Numbered from the stretch's first letter, positions 1-6,753 are shown. The stretch is 11,396 nt of DNA from Lachnospiraceae bacterium UBA1753 (GCA_002317595.1 DCHL01000068.1:8220-19615); one strand, 5' to 3'. The notes: a model not told the origin generated them from the sequence alone. Made by a program: numbers and translations.

Positions 1-1161
1 GAGTCAGATGATTACTATCTGTCTGTGACCACAAGTAAGGATGGCGAAGATGCTGTATATAACGTCGATGCTCTTGACGGCGAAGGAAATGAATATTCAG
101 TCTCTACGAGAGGAAAAGCCTATGAGATCCGCGCATATTCGGATGAGGCCTGCGAGAATGAAGTTGAAAGTATTGGAGAGAAGGGAGTAAGCATTTCGCT
201 TAGCTATAAGCCGGAACCCGATGTGACAATTCAGGGTGCGCCTGACACGACAACTCATGACGTTTCAGAAGAGATTGCAGATCGTGATATTACAGACACA
301 GAGGAGTTATCAGGACCTGTAATAACAGATCTTGAACTTGACGGTCTTGGCCTGTACCGATTTGATGCCGATAAGAGTAGCTACGAGCTTGTTGAGAGCA
401 GTCTTGATTTCAGAAATAACTGTGTAAATGCGACTGTGAAAGAGCTAGGCCAATATATCCTCGGTATCAGGGAGACTGTCCCTGTGACAATAGTTGTGGG
501 ACAGAAGCACGCATTTACAAACGATGATTTTCTGACTGACGAGACAATATCAAAGTATACGGTCAGTGATAAACGAATAGCCAAGGTGACTGGAAAAAAA
601 CTTCTGGGAAAAAAATCTGGTGAGGTCCTTGTCACAGCTTATAAGAAGGTAGATAATAGGCATTATGAAAAGGTAGGCAGAACACTTAAGGTAAGAGTTG
701 TAAAGCCTGTCCTGGCAAGGCCTACACTGACCAAGGTGTCAGAACAGATTGAACTGTCATCGCTCCTTGATGGAAATGATGTGGAGGTAACCCGCTGGAT
801 TGTTGCGAGGTCCAAGGTGATTAAGGCAGATACAGAGGCGGGAACCATAGAGGCACTTAAATCAGGCAGGGTCAAGGTTACAGCCGTATTTGGAACTGGA
901 AAGGATGCGAAGAAATACAGCACCCGAGTGACGGTAAAGATACCTTATCTGTATCCTAAGACAAAGAAACTGTCTGTTGGACGGTCCTTTAACATCAAGA
1001 TTAAGAACACCGCACTTGCGTGTGAGAGCTATAGTTCAAGTGACGAAGGTGTGGCCACCGTCGACAGCACAGGTAAGGTTACAGCAGTGAGCAAAGGAAA
1101 TGCCACCATAACCTGTATCATTGATGGAGTGCCTTATTGCTGCAGTGTTAAGGTGAAATAG
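1..1161 (+). CDS. Secreted/surface Big_2 (Ig-like) repeat protein, 5'-partial
   Basis: The frame is open from base 1, so the true N-terminus lies upstream. A GTG at 25 is only the first possible internal start. The visible 386 residues begin with about 150 residues of acidic sequence I do not recognise. Three Ig-like segments of the bacterial Big_2 type follow: a divergent one at about residues 160-235, a second at about 240-315, and a clear one at about 316-386. The last carries the typical pattern of a Ser-Ser-Asp core, then VATVDSTGKVTAVSKGNATI. Proteins built this way are usually exported and attach to, or extend from, the cell surface, often binding carbohydrate or host/biofilm matrix; that role is inferred. 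The signal peptide would be upstream of the window. No terminator follows the TAG. The next gene downstream (1780-3456) is also a Big_2 protein, so the two may be functionally related or derived by duplication. Confidence 0.8.
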   Translation, partial: ESDDYYLSVTTSKDGEDAVYNVDALDGEGNEYSVSTRGKAYEIRAYSDEACENEVESIGEKGVSISLSYKPEPDVTIQGAPDTTTHDVSEEIADRDITDTEELSGPVITDLELDGLGLYRFDADKSSYELVESSLDFRNNCVNATVKELGQYILGIRETVPVTIVVGQKHAFTNDDFLTDETISKYTVSDKRIAKVTGKKLLGKKSGEVLVTAYKKVDNRHYEKVGRTLKVRVVKPVLARPTLTKVSEQIELSSLLDGNDVEVTRWIVARSKVIKADTEAGTIEALKSGRVKVTAVFGTGKDAKKYSTRVTVKIPYLYPKTKKLSVGRSFNIKIKNTALACESYSSSDEGVATVDSTGKVTAVSKGNATITCIIDGVPYCCSVKVK

Positions 1162-1266
1162 TACCAGAAGTGATATACTTACCTAAATAATAAGTCCCTT
1201 TACGGAATTGTGTTCCAGATAATATCATTTGATAAAATACGAATAAATATTAAATGAATGGAATAT

Positions 1267-1625
1267 AATACGTAGGAAATATGTAATACTTACGGATAAA
1301 ATGCCCAGTATCCTTGATTTCATCCGTAGTAGAGCGTGATTCACTACGGATCAAAACCCAAGTATCCTTGATTTCATTCGTAGCAGAGCGTGATTCACTA
1401 CGGATCAAAAACCAGGTTACCTTGATTTCATTCGTAGTAGAGCGTGTTTTGCTACGGATCAAAACCCAAGTATCCTTGATTTCATTCGTAGCAGAACGTA
1501 ATTTACTACGGATCAAAAACCAGGTTACCTTAATTTTATTCGTAGTAGAGCGTGTTTTGCTACGGATCATTCCTAATATTTTGATATATAATACGTAAAT
1601 TTGTAAATTCGACTACATATCAAAA
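1267..1625. repeat. 54-bp tandem array of hairpin-forming units (five good copies plus degenerate ends)
   Basis: Five units repeat with exactly 54-bp spacing, with equivalent positions at 1309, 1363, 1417, 1471 and 1525. Each holds an inverted repeat; in unit 1 ATCCGTAGT (1322-1330) pairs perfectly with ACTACGGAT (1343-1351) around a 12-nt loop. In units 3 and 5 the arms differ by changes that leave G-T wobble pairs. In units 2 and 4 the pair closing the loop becomes C/A. Units 2/4 and 3/5 resemble each other, so a 108-bp higher-order unit was probably duplicated. A decayed unit sits in register upstream (arms near 1268-1276 and 1288-1297). Another, one base out of register, lies downstream (about 1591-1625). 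The rest of the 618-bp gap, 1162-1266 and 1626-1702, shows no gene or recognisable signal. Because 54 is divisible by three, both strands show open frames with 18-residue repeats; I consider these artefacts. Confidence 0.9.
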
Positions 1626-1702
1626 TCAAAAAAATAGAAATTGATACGTAATTCATACCAGACTTGCATGAGGAACACTTTTCCGAAAAGGGAGAATAAT
1701 TA

Positions 1703-1732
1703 TTAACTGGGTGCGATGTATGTATTCATAAT
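1703..1732 (+). promoter_or_regulatory. Candidate sigma-A promoter for the 1780-3456 gene
   Basis: A TTAACT (1703-1708) lies 18 bases before CATAAT (1727-1732), a 4/6 and a 5/6 match to the consensus. Transcription would begin near 1739, about 40 bases before the ATG at 1780. The surroundings are AT-rich, so chance matches are possible. Confidence 0.35.
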
Positions 1733-1779
1733 ATTTGAAAGGTAAGCAGAGCACCTGCAGTTCTATTAGGAGGAGAGAG

Positions 1780-3456
1780 ATGAACAGAATTGTAAAAAAA
1801 CTAATTTCAGCGCTGCTGATAAGTGCGATGGTAGTCGGGATGTTTGGGTCCGTGGCGGCGTTCGCCTGGGACTATGGCAATTGTAATATCACAGCATATT
1901 TTGATGATGAGAGACATATCGGATATATTGTGAACGATGCGGATTACCTTTCGTCTGTGCTTTCTGATGGTGAATTCAGGATTGAGTATATGATTCCTGA
2001 ATCAAATGAATATGATGATTTTGCATACCCTGAGAAGGTTCTTGATAGTTCAACATTAACCGTACATAATGGGTTTGGTAAGTTCACTCTTTCGTCATCA
2101 TCAGATGTGGGCAGACTTGTAGAGACAACATATGCGGGTGAAGAAATCTGGGATCAGATGAAGGCTGCGCTTGAAACAGATGCGGATAATCATGTTCCAC
2201 AGATCCTTGATGCCATATGGAGGGTGTATGATGACGAGCATGAGAATACGTTCGATATCCCTGCACCATCGCCCATAATCAGATGTAAGAAAAATGACGA
2301 GGGGGCGGCCTATTTCATAACAGAACTGGAACAGCCTAGCGTGACCTATATGTATGGTGACGGAGAAGACTATATGCACATTTCCCATGGTGGAACACAC
2401 ACCTATACAGAAAATGGAGTGGTGGTTGCGGCAAATTATAATATTATGATAAGCAAGGAGCAGGGTGACATTCAGTTTCCTGTGAAGCTTTCTGCCAAGT
2501 CTGTTACGACCGGGGAGGTTGTAAGTGAGGCTACAATTGCGAAGAAGGATGTAAGTAGTTCTGGTGATAATTATTTCTGGACGACTACATATGAATTTAC
2601 CAAGAACCTTCCAAAGGATGAGCCGGTTTACTGTTACGCTACGGACAATAAGGGAATGCGTTCAACAAAAATGATTCGTATCTTTCCATTAGATAGCAAA
2701 AAATCAGATTCATCGAAACCAACACCTACGCCCACAGTAAAGGTACCCACCATCTCAAAATCAGTCCTTGACCTGGTAAAGGGTAAGGCGGCTACTCTTT
2801 CAATCAAGAATAAGCCCAAGAAAACAACTGTAGACTGGGCGTCAAGTGATCCTACTATAGCGGCTGTATCCAAGAAGGGTAAGGTAACACCCAAGAAGAC
2901 TGGAACTGCAACAATCACTGCAACTCTTCTGGATAAGGATAAGGCTGCAATCGGTACTTACACATGTGCAGTTTCTGTGGAGAAACCCTCTGTTTCAGCA
3001 AACAAGATTGCCCTCACAATGGAAACAAAGGAGAGTGCGACAGCTGTTCTTCTCGATACACTTGAGGGAAGCACCCCTGTGACAGGCTGGAAGTCTTCAA
3101 AGAAGGCTGTAGCAGAGGTCGATTCTGATACCGGTGTCATTACAGCCAAGAAGGCTGGTGTTGCCATCATATCTGTGAAGCGAAACGGCAAGACCTACAA
3201 GGTTAAGGTTAATGTCTATGACCCTTACATCAATCCCAAGAAGGATGTGGTTACGATCAAGAAGGGCAGGACAAAGAAGCTCTCTATCAAGAAGGGAATC
3301 AGTGGCGTGGACAACACTGTATGGTCAAGCGACAACACAGAGGTTGTTACAGTCGATAATAAGGGCAAGATTACAGCTGTTTCCGTGGGAACGGCAACTA
3401 TATCTGCCACAAATGCAGGCAAGACAGTGACAAGAGTTATTGAGGTTACTGAGTAG
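1780..3456 (+). CDS. Exported protein with three C-terminal Big_2 domains
   Basis: The start is ATG 1780, because AGGAGG (1768-1773) lies six bases upstream and the next residues form a textbook signal peptide: MNRIVKK, then a hydrophobic stretch ending AAFA before WDYGN. An in-frame TTG at 1735 lacks this logic. The 558-residue product has an N-terminal region (about 30-300), rich in Asp, Glu and Tyr, that matches no family I know. A Ser/Lys/Pro/Thr linker (around 303-321, PTPTPT) follows. Then come three Big_2 domains at about 322-400, 402-479 and 481-557, each with the W-x-S-S/D core and a GK(V/I)T motif. No LPxTG or transmembrane anchor is seen at the C-terminus, so the protein is probably secreted or held non-covalently. 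The C-terminal domains are Lys-rich, which may favour binding to anionic wall polymers (inference). The N-terminal domain probably gives the specific function, which is unknown. Confidence 0.85.
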   Translation: MNRIVKKLISALLISAMVVGMFGSVAAFAWDYGNCNITAYFDDERHIGYIVNDADYLSSVLSDGEFRIEYMIPESNEYDDFAYPEKVLDSSTLTVHNGFGKFTLSSSSDVGRLVETTYAGEEIWDQMKAALETDADNHVPQILDAIWRVYDDEHENTFDIPAPSPIIRCKKNDEGAAYFITELEQPSVTYMYGDGEDYMHISHGGTHTYTENGVVVAANYNIMISKEQGDIQFPVKLSAKSVTTGEVVSEATIAKKDVSSSGDNYFWTTTYEFTKNLPKDEPVYCYATDNKGMRSTKMIRIFPLDSKKSDSSKPTPTPTVKVPTISKSVLDLVKGKAATLSIKNKPKKTTVDWASSDPTIAAVSKKGKVTPKKTGTATITATLLDKDKAAIGTYTCAVSVEKPSVSANKIALTMETKESATAVLLDTLEGSTPVTGWKSSKKAVAEVDSDTGVITAKKAGVAIISVKRNGKTYKVKVNVYDPYINPKKDVVTIKKGRTKKLSIKKGISGVDNTVWSSDNTEVVTVDNKGKITAVSVGTATISATNAGKTVTRVIEVTE

Positions 3457-3487
3457 GATATTGCGACATAGAGAGGGATAAGATGAT

Positions 3488-3543
3488 ACTGACAAAGGGT
3501 CTTTTTTGAAAAGAGCATTTTTGAAAAGACATATTTTTGTCAA
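3488..3543 (+). other. Imperfect AT-rich hairpin and 12-bp direct repeat
   Basis: TGACAAA (3490-3496) can pair with TTTGTCA (3536-3542), and GTCTTTT (3499-3505) with AAAAGAC (3524-3530). The same stretch carries the direct repeat TTTTTGAAAAGA at 3503-3514 and 3518-3529. It lies just after the upstream gene's stop. It could be a weak 3' end signal, but it has little G+C and no clean U-tract. Confidence 0.35.
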
Positions 3544-3551
3544 AAAAACTA

Positions 3552-3580
3552 TTGCAATTTGAAATAAATAGGTTTATTCT
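3552..3580 (+). promoter_or_regulatory. Weak candidate promoter upstream of the glnN leader hairpin
   Basis: TTGCAA (3552-3557), a 17-base spacer and TATTCT (3575-3580) match consensus 4/6 each. If real, the transcript would start near 3587 and carry the 3598-3628 hairpin at its 5' end, making that hairpin an attenuator rather than a simple terminator of the upstream gene. The AT-rich context makes this tentative. Confidence 0.25.
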
Positions 3581-3597
3581 TTACCCATGTTTGAACG

Positions 3598-3637
3598 AAG
3601 GCGTTCCGATTTTGAGTCGGAGCGCCTTTTTCTTTTG
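3598..3637 (+). terminator. Strong intrinsic terminator (or glnN leader attenuator)
   Basis: A 12-bp stem pairs AAGGCGTTCCGA (3598-3609) with TCGGAGCGCCTT (3617-3628) with one G-T wobble, around a 7-nt loop, and is followed by a T-rich tail. It lies about 140 bases after the Big_2 gene and 100 before glnN. The simplest reading is that it ends the Big_2 transcript. Confidence 0.85.
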
Positions 3638-3704
3638 TCTTAAGCGGATGACCTGAAAGTGCACAGCGGGTCTGATGGTGGACAGACAAAGCGTATATAC
3701 AAAA

Positions 3705-3727
3705 ACTAAGAGGATACTAAGAGGAGG
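3705..3727 (+). promoter_or_regulatory. Duplicated Shine-Dalgarno segment before glnN
   Basis: ACTAAGAGGA occurs at 3705-3714 and again at 3716-3725 (11-base period). The second copy runs into GAGGAGG (3721-3727), nine bases before the glnN ATG. Only the second copy is at a useful distance for initiation; the first could act as a ribosome standby site or be neutral. Confidence 0.6.
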
Positions 3728-3736
3728 AAAGAAATT

Positions 3737-5848
3737 ATGAGCGAGTATTACAACGTAGCAGATATTTTTGGCGAGGATGTATTCAATGATACCGTCATGA
3801 AGGAGCGCCTGCCTAAGAAGATTTATAAGGAACTTCACAAGACAATCGATGAGGGAAAAGAGCTTGATCCCATGGTGGCAGAGGTTGTTGCCGGTGCCAT
3901 GAAGGATTGGGCTATCGAGAAGGGAGCTACACACTATACACATTGGTTCCAGCCCCTTACTGGAGTTACTGCTGAGAAGCATGATTCCTTCATTTCTGCT
4001 CCTGGAGCTGACGGAAAGATTCTGATGGAGTTCTCAGGAAAGGAACTCATCAAGGGTGAGCCCGATGCATCTTCATTCCCTTCAGGCGGACTTAGAGCAA
4101 CATTCGAGGCAAGAGGATATACAGCTTGGGACTGCACAAGCCCTGCATTCGTAAGACATGACGCAGCAGGAGCAATCCTCTGCATACCCACAGCTTTCTG
4201 TTCATACACAGGTGAGGCACTTGATAAGAAGACACCTCTCCTTCGTTCAATGGAAGCTATCAACACTCAGTCACTGAGACTTTTAAGACTTCTTGGAAAT
4301 ACAACTTCAAAGAAGGTTACTCCTTCAGCTGGACCTGAGCAGGAGTACTTCATTGTAAACAGAGAAAAGTACCTTCAGAGAAAGGACCTCATCTACACAG
4401 GACGTACACTTTTCGGTGCTATGCCTCCTAAGGGACAGGAGCTTGATGATCACTACTTCGGAACTATCCGTGAGAGAATTGCTGCTTACATGAGAGAGGT
4501 TAACACAGAGCTCTGGAAGCTTGGTGTATCAGCTAAGACACAGCATAACGAGGTTGCACCTGCTCAGCACGAGCTTGCTCCCATCTATGCAGAGGTTAAC
4601 GTTGCTGTAGATAACAACCAGCTTGTTATGGAGACACTTAAGAAGGTGGCTGAGCGCCAGGGACTTACATGTCTCCTTCACGAGAAGCCCTTCGCAGGCG
4701 TGAATGGATCTGGTAAGCACAACAACTGGTCAATCGTTACTGATGATGGAATCAACCTTATCGATCCTGGTAAGACACCTCATGAGAACATCCAGTTCCT
4801 TCTTGTTCTTGCTTGTATCCTTAAGGCAGTTGATACACATGCAGATCTTCTTCGTGAGTCTGCAGCAGACGTAGGAAACGATCACAGACTTGGAGCTAAC
4901 GAGGCCCCTCCGGCAATTATCTCAATCTTCCTTGGCGATCAGCTTGAGGACGTTGTAGAGCAGCTTATCTCTACAGGTTCAGCTACAAGCTCTAAGCAGG
5001 GCGAGGTTCTTGCAACAGGTGTTAAGACACTTCCTGACTTTATGAAGGATGCTACAGATAGAAACCGTACATCACCCTTCGCATTTACTGGTAACAAGTT
5101 TGAGTTCCGTATGGTTGGTTCTTCGGATTCAATCGCTGAGCCCAACACAGTACTCAATGCAATCGTTGCTGAGGCATTTGCTGAGGCATGTGACGAGATT
5201 GAGAAGGCTGCAGATAAGGATGACTGCATCCACAACCTCATTAAGAAGTATCTCACAGAGCACCAGAGAATTATCTTCAACGGAAACGGATACTCTGAGG
5301 ATTGGGTTGTTGAGGCTGAGAAGAGAGGACTTCCTAACCTTACATCAATGGTTGATGCAATTCCTTCACTTGTTACAGACAAGGCAGTTACACTGTTCAC
5401 CAAGTTCGGTATCTTCACTAAGGCTGAGCTTGAGTCACGTGTTGAGATTCAGTATGAGGCATATGCAAAGGCTATCAACATTGAGGCCCGAACTATGATC
5501 GACATGGCTGGAAAGCAGCTTGTTCCTTCATGTGTTAAGTACACAAAGGCACTTGCTGATACAGTAATCGCTCTCAAGACAGCAGATGCTGATTACTCAG
5601 TTGCTAAGGAGATGCTTGATGAGGCAGCTGCACTCACAGCAGACGCTAAGGTTGCTCTTGCAAAGCTTATCGAGGTTACTGCTGCTGGAGCAGAGATGGA
5701 AGAGGGACGTGAGCAGGCTGTATACTACAGAGATGTTGTTAAGGCAGCAATGAACGAGCTCAGAGCACCTATCGATGCACTCGAGATGATTGTTGACAAG
5801 GAGTTCTGGCCTATGCCTTCATACGGCGACCTGATCTTCGAGGTATAG
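3737..5848 (+). CDS. glnN: Type III glutamine synthetase
   Basis: This 703-residue protein catalyses ATP-dependent condensation of glutamate and ammonia to glutamine in the cytoplasm, the entry step of ammonia assimilation. Length and sequence fit the GSIII class (about 700-730 residues, dodecameric), which is much longer than GlnA (about 450). Visible conserved blocks include the N-terminal FPSGGLRATFEARGYTAWD region, GPEQEYF (about 199-205), HNEVAPAQHELAPIY (270-284), VNGSGKHNNWS (322-332), GNDHRLGANEAPPAI (380-394), RNRTSPF (442-448) and NKFEFRMVGSSDS (453-465). These blocks supply the nucleotide-, metal- and glutamate-binding residues of the glutamine synthetase fold. ATG 3737 has a strong upstream Shine-Dalgarno site. 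Codon use is markedly restricted (CTT, GCA/GCT, AAG), suggesting high expression. The gene is monocistronic, with hairpins at 3598-3628 and 5934-5958 on either side. I see no linked nitrogen regulator. Confidence 0.97.
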   Translation: MSEYYNVADIFGEDVFNDTVMKERLPKKIYKELHKTIDEGKELDPMVAEVVAGAMKDWAIEKGATHYTHWFQPLTGVTAEKHDSFISAPGADGKILMEFSGKELIKGEPDASSFPSGGLRATFEARGYTAWDCTSPAFVRHDAAGAILCIPTAFCSYTGEALDKKTPLLRSMEAINTQSLRLLRLLGNTTSKKVTPSAGPEQEYFIVNREKYLQRKDLIYTGRTLFGAMPPKGQELDDHYFGTIRERIAAYMREVNTELWKLGVSAKTQHNEVAPAQHELAPIYAEVNVAVDNNQLVMETLKKVAERQGLTCLLHEKPFAGVNGSGKHNNWSIVTDDGINLIDPGKTPHENIQFLLVLACILKAVDTHADLLRESAADVGNDHRLGANEAPPAIISIFLGDQLEDVVEQLISTGSATSSKQGEVLATGVKTLPDFMKDATDRNRTSPFAFTGNKFEFRMVGSSDSIAEPNTVLNAIVAEAFAEACDEIEKAADKDDCIHNLIKKYLTEHQRIIFNGNGYSEDWVVEAEKRGLPNLTSMVDAIPSLVTDKAVTLFTKFGIFTKAELESRVEIQYEAYAKAINIEARTMIDMAGKQLVPSCVKYTKALADTVIALKTADADYSVAKEMLDEAAALTADAKVALAKLIEVTAAGAEMEEGREQAVYYRDVVKAAMNELRAPIDALEMIVDKEFWPMPSYGDLIFEV

Positions 5849-5933
5849 TCCTATTTTTGAAGCATACTCTTATTATTGAGGTATAAGCTTGTTTAATACT
5901 AATTTATAGTTACTTTATTGCCAAAGTAATTTG

Positions 5934-5963
5934 GGGCCACAGCCATGCGCTGTGGCCCTTTTT
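5934..5963 (+). terminator. Intrinsic terminator of glnN
   Basis: GGGCCACAGC (5934-5943) pairs perfectly with GCTGTGGCCC (5949-5958) around the loop CATGC, and TTTTT follows. A smaller hairpin, TTACTTT/AAAGTAA (5910-5929), lies just before it. Confidence 0.93.
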
Positions 5964-6000
5964 GGCTTCTGGTATGTGCGCTGGGCTTCTGGCATGTGCG
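5964..6000. repeat. 17-bp tandem direct repeat
   Basis: GGCTTCTGGTATGTGCG (5964-5980) is repeated with one mismatch at 5984-6000, a 20-base period. It starts directly after the glnN terminator and marks the edge of a repeat-rich non-coding segment. Confidence 0.8.
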
Positions 6001-6015
6001 TTTTGCTTCCTTTCT

Positions 6016-6330
6016 TCCTGTTCAAGAAGCATTCAACTTCATTTTATGTGGTGGAGGGGCAACGGAGAAGAAGGTTTCATTATCTATCGTTGCCTTTCAC
6101 TCCCAACACTTACCTTGCATGCATTGGAGAGGCAACGGAATGGAAGGTTTCTGCATTCTACGTTGCCTTCTTCTCGTGTAAGGAGCTTTCATCTTACCCT
6201 TTATGTGGTGGAGGGGCAACGGAGAAGGAGGTTTCATTATCTATCGTTGCCTTTCACTCCCAACACTTACCTTGCATGCATTGGAGGGGCAACGGAATGG
6301 AAAGTTTCTGTATTCTACGTTGCCTTCTTC
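6016..6330. repeat. 157-bp tandem duplication with four 37-bp inverted-repeat modules
   Basis: The 131-bp block 6043-6173 recurs at 6200-6330 with only a few substitutions. The 26 bases before each copy are also recognisably similar, so the full unit is about 157 bp. Inside each unit lie two related 37-bp modules, each opening with GGCAACG and closing with CGTTGCC: 6058-6094, 6131-6167, 6215-6251 and 6288-6324. Spacers alternate between 36 and 47 bases. The two module types share the flanks and a GGTTTC core (AGTTTC in the last copy) but differ elsewhere, so an older module duplication preceded the 157-bp one. All three + frames happen to be long-open here, but this region follows a terminator and shows no start signal or protein-like composition, so I call it non-coding. 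It may be a REP/MITE-like intergenic element. Confidence 0.88.
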
Positions 6331-6354
6331 ATGCGTCAGATGATCTGAGGTGCA

Positions 6355-6415
6355 GAACAGGCGTAACAATAGGCGCAAAAACCGGTGCGGAACAGCCAAA
6401 ACAATAGGCGCAAAA
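6355..6415. repeat. 35-bp direct repeat pair
   Basis: GAACAG (6355 and 6390) and AACAATAGGCGCAAAA (6365-6380 and 6400-6415) recur with a 35-base period. The pair sits between the 157-bp duplication and the metY promoter. Confidence 0.8.
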
Positions 6416-6468
6416 TGGGCGTGAAAAATGCGAGTCGTAAAAATAAATAAATTTTTCTAATTTTCCTA

Positions 6469-6497
6469 TTGACAAGGTATGAATTAAGTTATAAGAT
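6469..6497 (+). promoter_or_regulatory. Promoter of the metY leader
   Basis: A perfect TTGACA (6469-6474) is followed after 17 bases by TAAGAT (6492-6497). An A/T-rich tract (6438-6468) upstream resembles an UP element. Transcription would start near 6504, giving a leader of about 250 nt before metY, long enough for regulatory RNA. An open frame running through this site from TTG 6469 is therefore not the real gene start. Confidence 0.75.
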
Positions 6498-6564
6498 AGC
6501 CTCAACAGCAAAACATACCTACCCGATAGGAATTAGGGAAATAGTAGAGAAAGGAGAGGCTGTA

Positions 6565-6660
6565 ATGTACAACACTTATCAAAAGTTGAAAATTGTAACT
6601 TGTTTAGATACTCGAATGTGGGGATGTTCCGAGATGTGCTGTATGTGCAGCATAGGATGA
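6565..6660 (+). CDS. Cys-rich 31-residue leader peptide upstream of metY
   Basis: ATG 6565 has AAGGAG (6551-6556) eight bases upstream, as good a translation signal as the large genes here. The product is MYNTYQKLKIVTCLDTRM followed by WGCSEMCCMCSIG. Five of 31 residues are Cys, four of them in residues 21-28 (codons TGT 6625, TGC 6637, TGT 6640, TGC 6646). It ends 93 bases before metY and directly abuts a segment complementary to its own coding sequence. Position, size and Cys enrichment before a sulfur-assimilation gene fit a leader peptide whose translation senses cysteine (Cys-tRNA) supply. Such Cys-rich attenuator ORFs are known in other bacteria (mycobacteria), but I do not recognise this peptide family with certainty. 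An alternative is a small metal- or thiol-binding protein using C-x3-CC-x-C. ORF existence is well supported; function is inference. Confidence 0.75.
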   Translation: MYNTYQKLKIVTCLDTRMWGCSEMCCMCSIG

Positions 6661-6706
6661 TCTAAACTTTCAAATTTTTTCACAACGGTTAATTAGAGGA
6701 TTGACC
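6581..6706 (+). promoter_or_regulatory. Candidate attenuator RNA in the metY leader
   Basis: GTTTAGAT (6602-6609), inside the leader ORF, is perfectly complementary to ATCTAAAC (6660-6667), which overlaps its stop codon. The pairing extends outward, after a 10-nt bulge, by 10 of 11 pairs between 6581-6591 and 6668-6678. A U-run (6675-6680) lies in the right arm. A second hairpin pairs GGTTAAT (6687-6693) with ATTGACC (6700-6706) with one wobble. After it, 6707-6730 is C/A-rich and lacks G, resembling an unstructured Rho-loading or ribosome-standby tract. A ribosome finishing the ORF would cover the right arm, while one paused on the Cys cluster would leave both arms free. No GC-rich terminator is visible, so the mechanism (Rho, translational coupling or RNA stability) is open. 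Confidence 0.5.
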
Positions 6707-6753
6707 AAAAACAAACAACACAAAACACACAGAAAGAAAAGAGGTAAATTATT

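Noticed and set aside
1250..1598. Overlapping 94- and 106-residue open frames with 18-residue repeats on both strands
   Set aside because: They follow from a 54-bp (divisible by three) tandem repeat without stops; there is no Shine-Dalgarno site, and the frames start or stop at the array edges.
1267..1625. CRISPR array
   Set aside because: The whole 54-bp unit repeats, including the would-be spacers, and no cas genes are present.
1735..1779. 15-residue N-terminal extension of the Big_2 protein from TTG 1735
   Set aside because: ATG 1780 has a better ribosome-binding site and gives a clean signal peptide at the N-terminus.
3581..3982. 133-residue minus-strand frame overlapping the start of glnN
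   Set aside because: It lies antisense to a certain gene and to the terminator hairpin, with no supporting signals.
5931..6407. Long + frames (158, 128 and 78 residues)
   Set aside because: All three frames are open over a tandem duplication; the longest begins inside the glnN terminator. Cys/Trp/Phe-rich composition is unlike a real protein.
6469..6660. 63-residue version of the metY leader ORF starting at TTG 6469
   Set aside because: That TTG is the first triplet of the -35 box TTGACA; the real start is ATG 6565 with a Shine-Dalgarno site.
6504..6753. SAM riboswitch or T-box in the metY leader
   Set aside because: No T-box sequence (AGGGTGG) and no S-box-like multi-helix core was seen; most of the leader is occupied by the mini-ORF.
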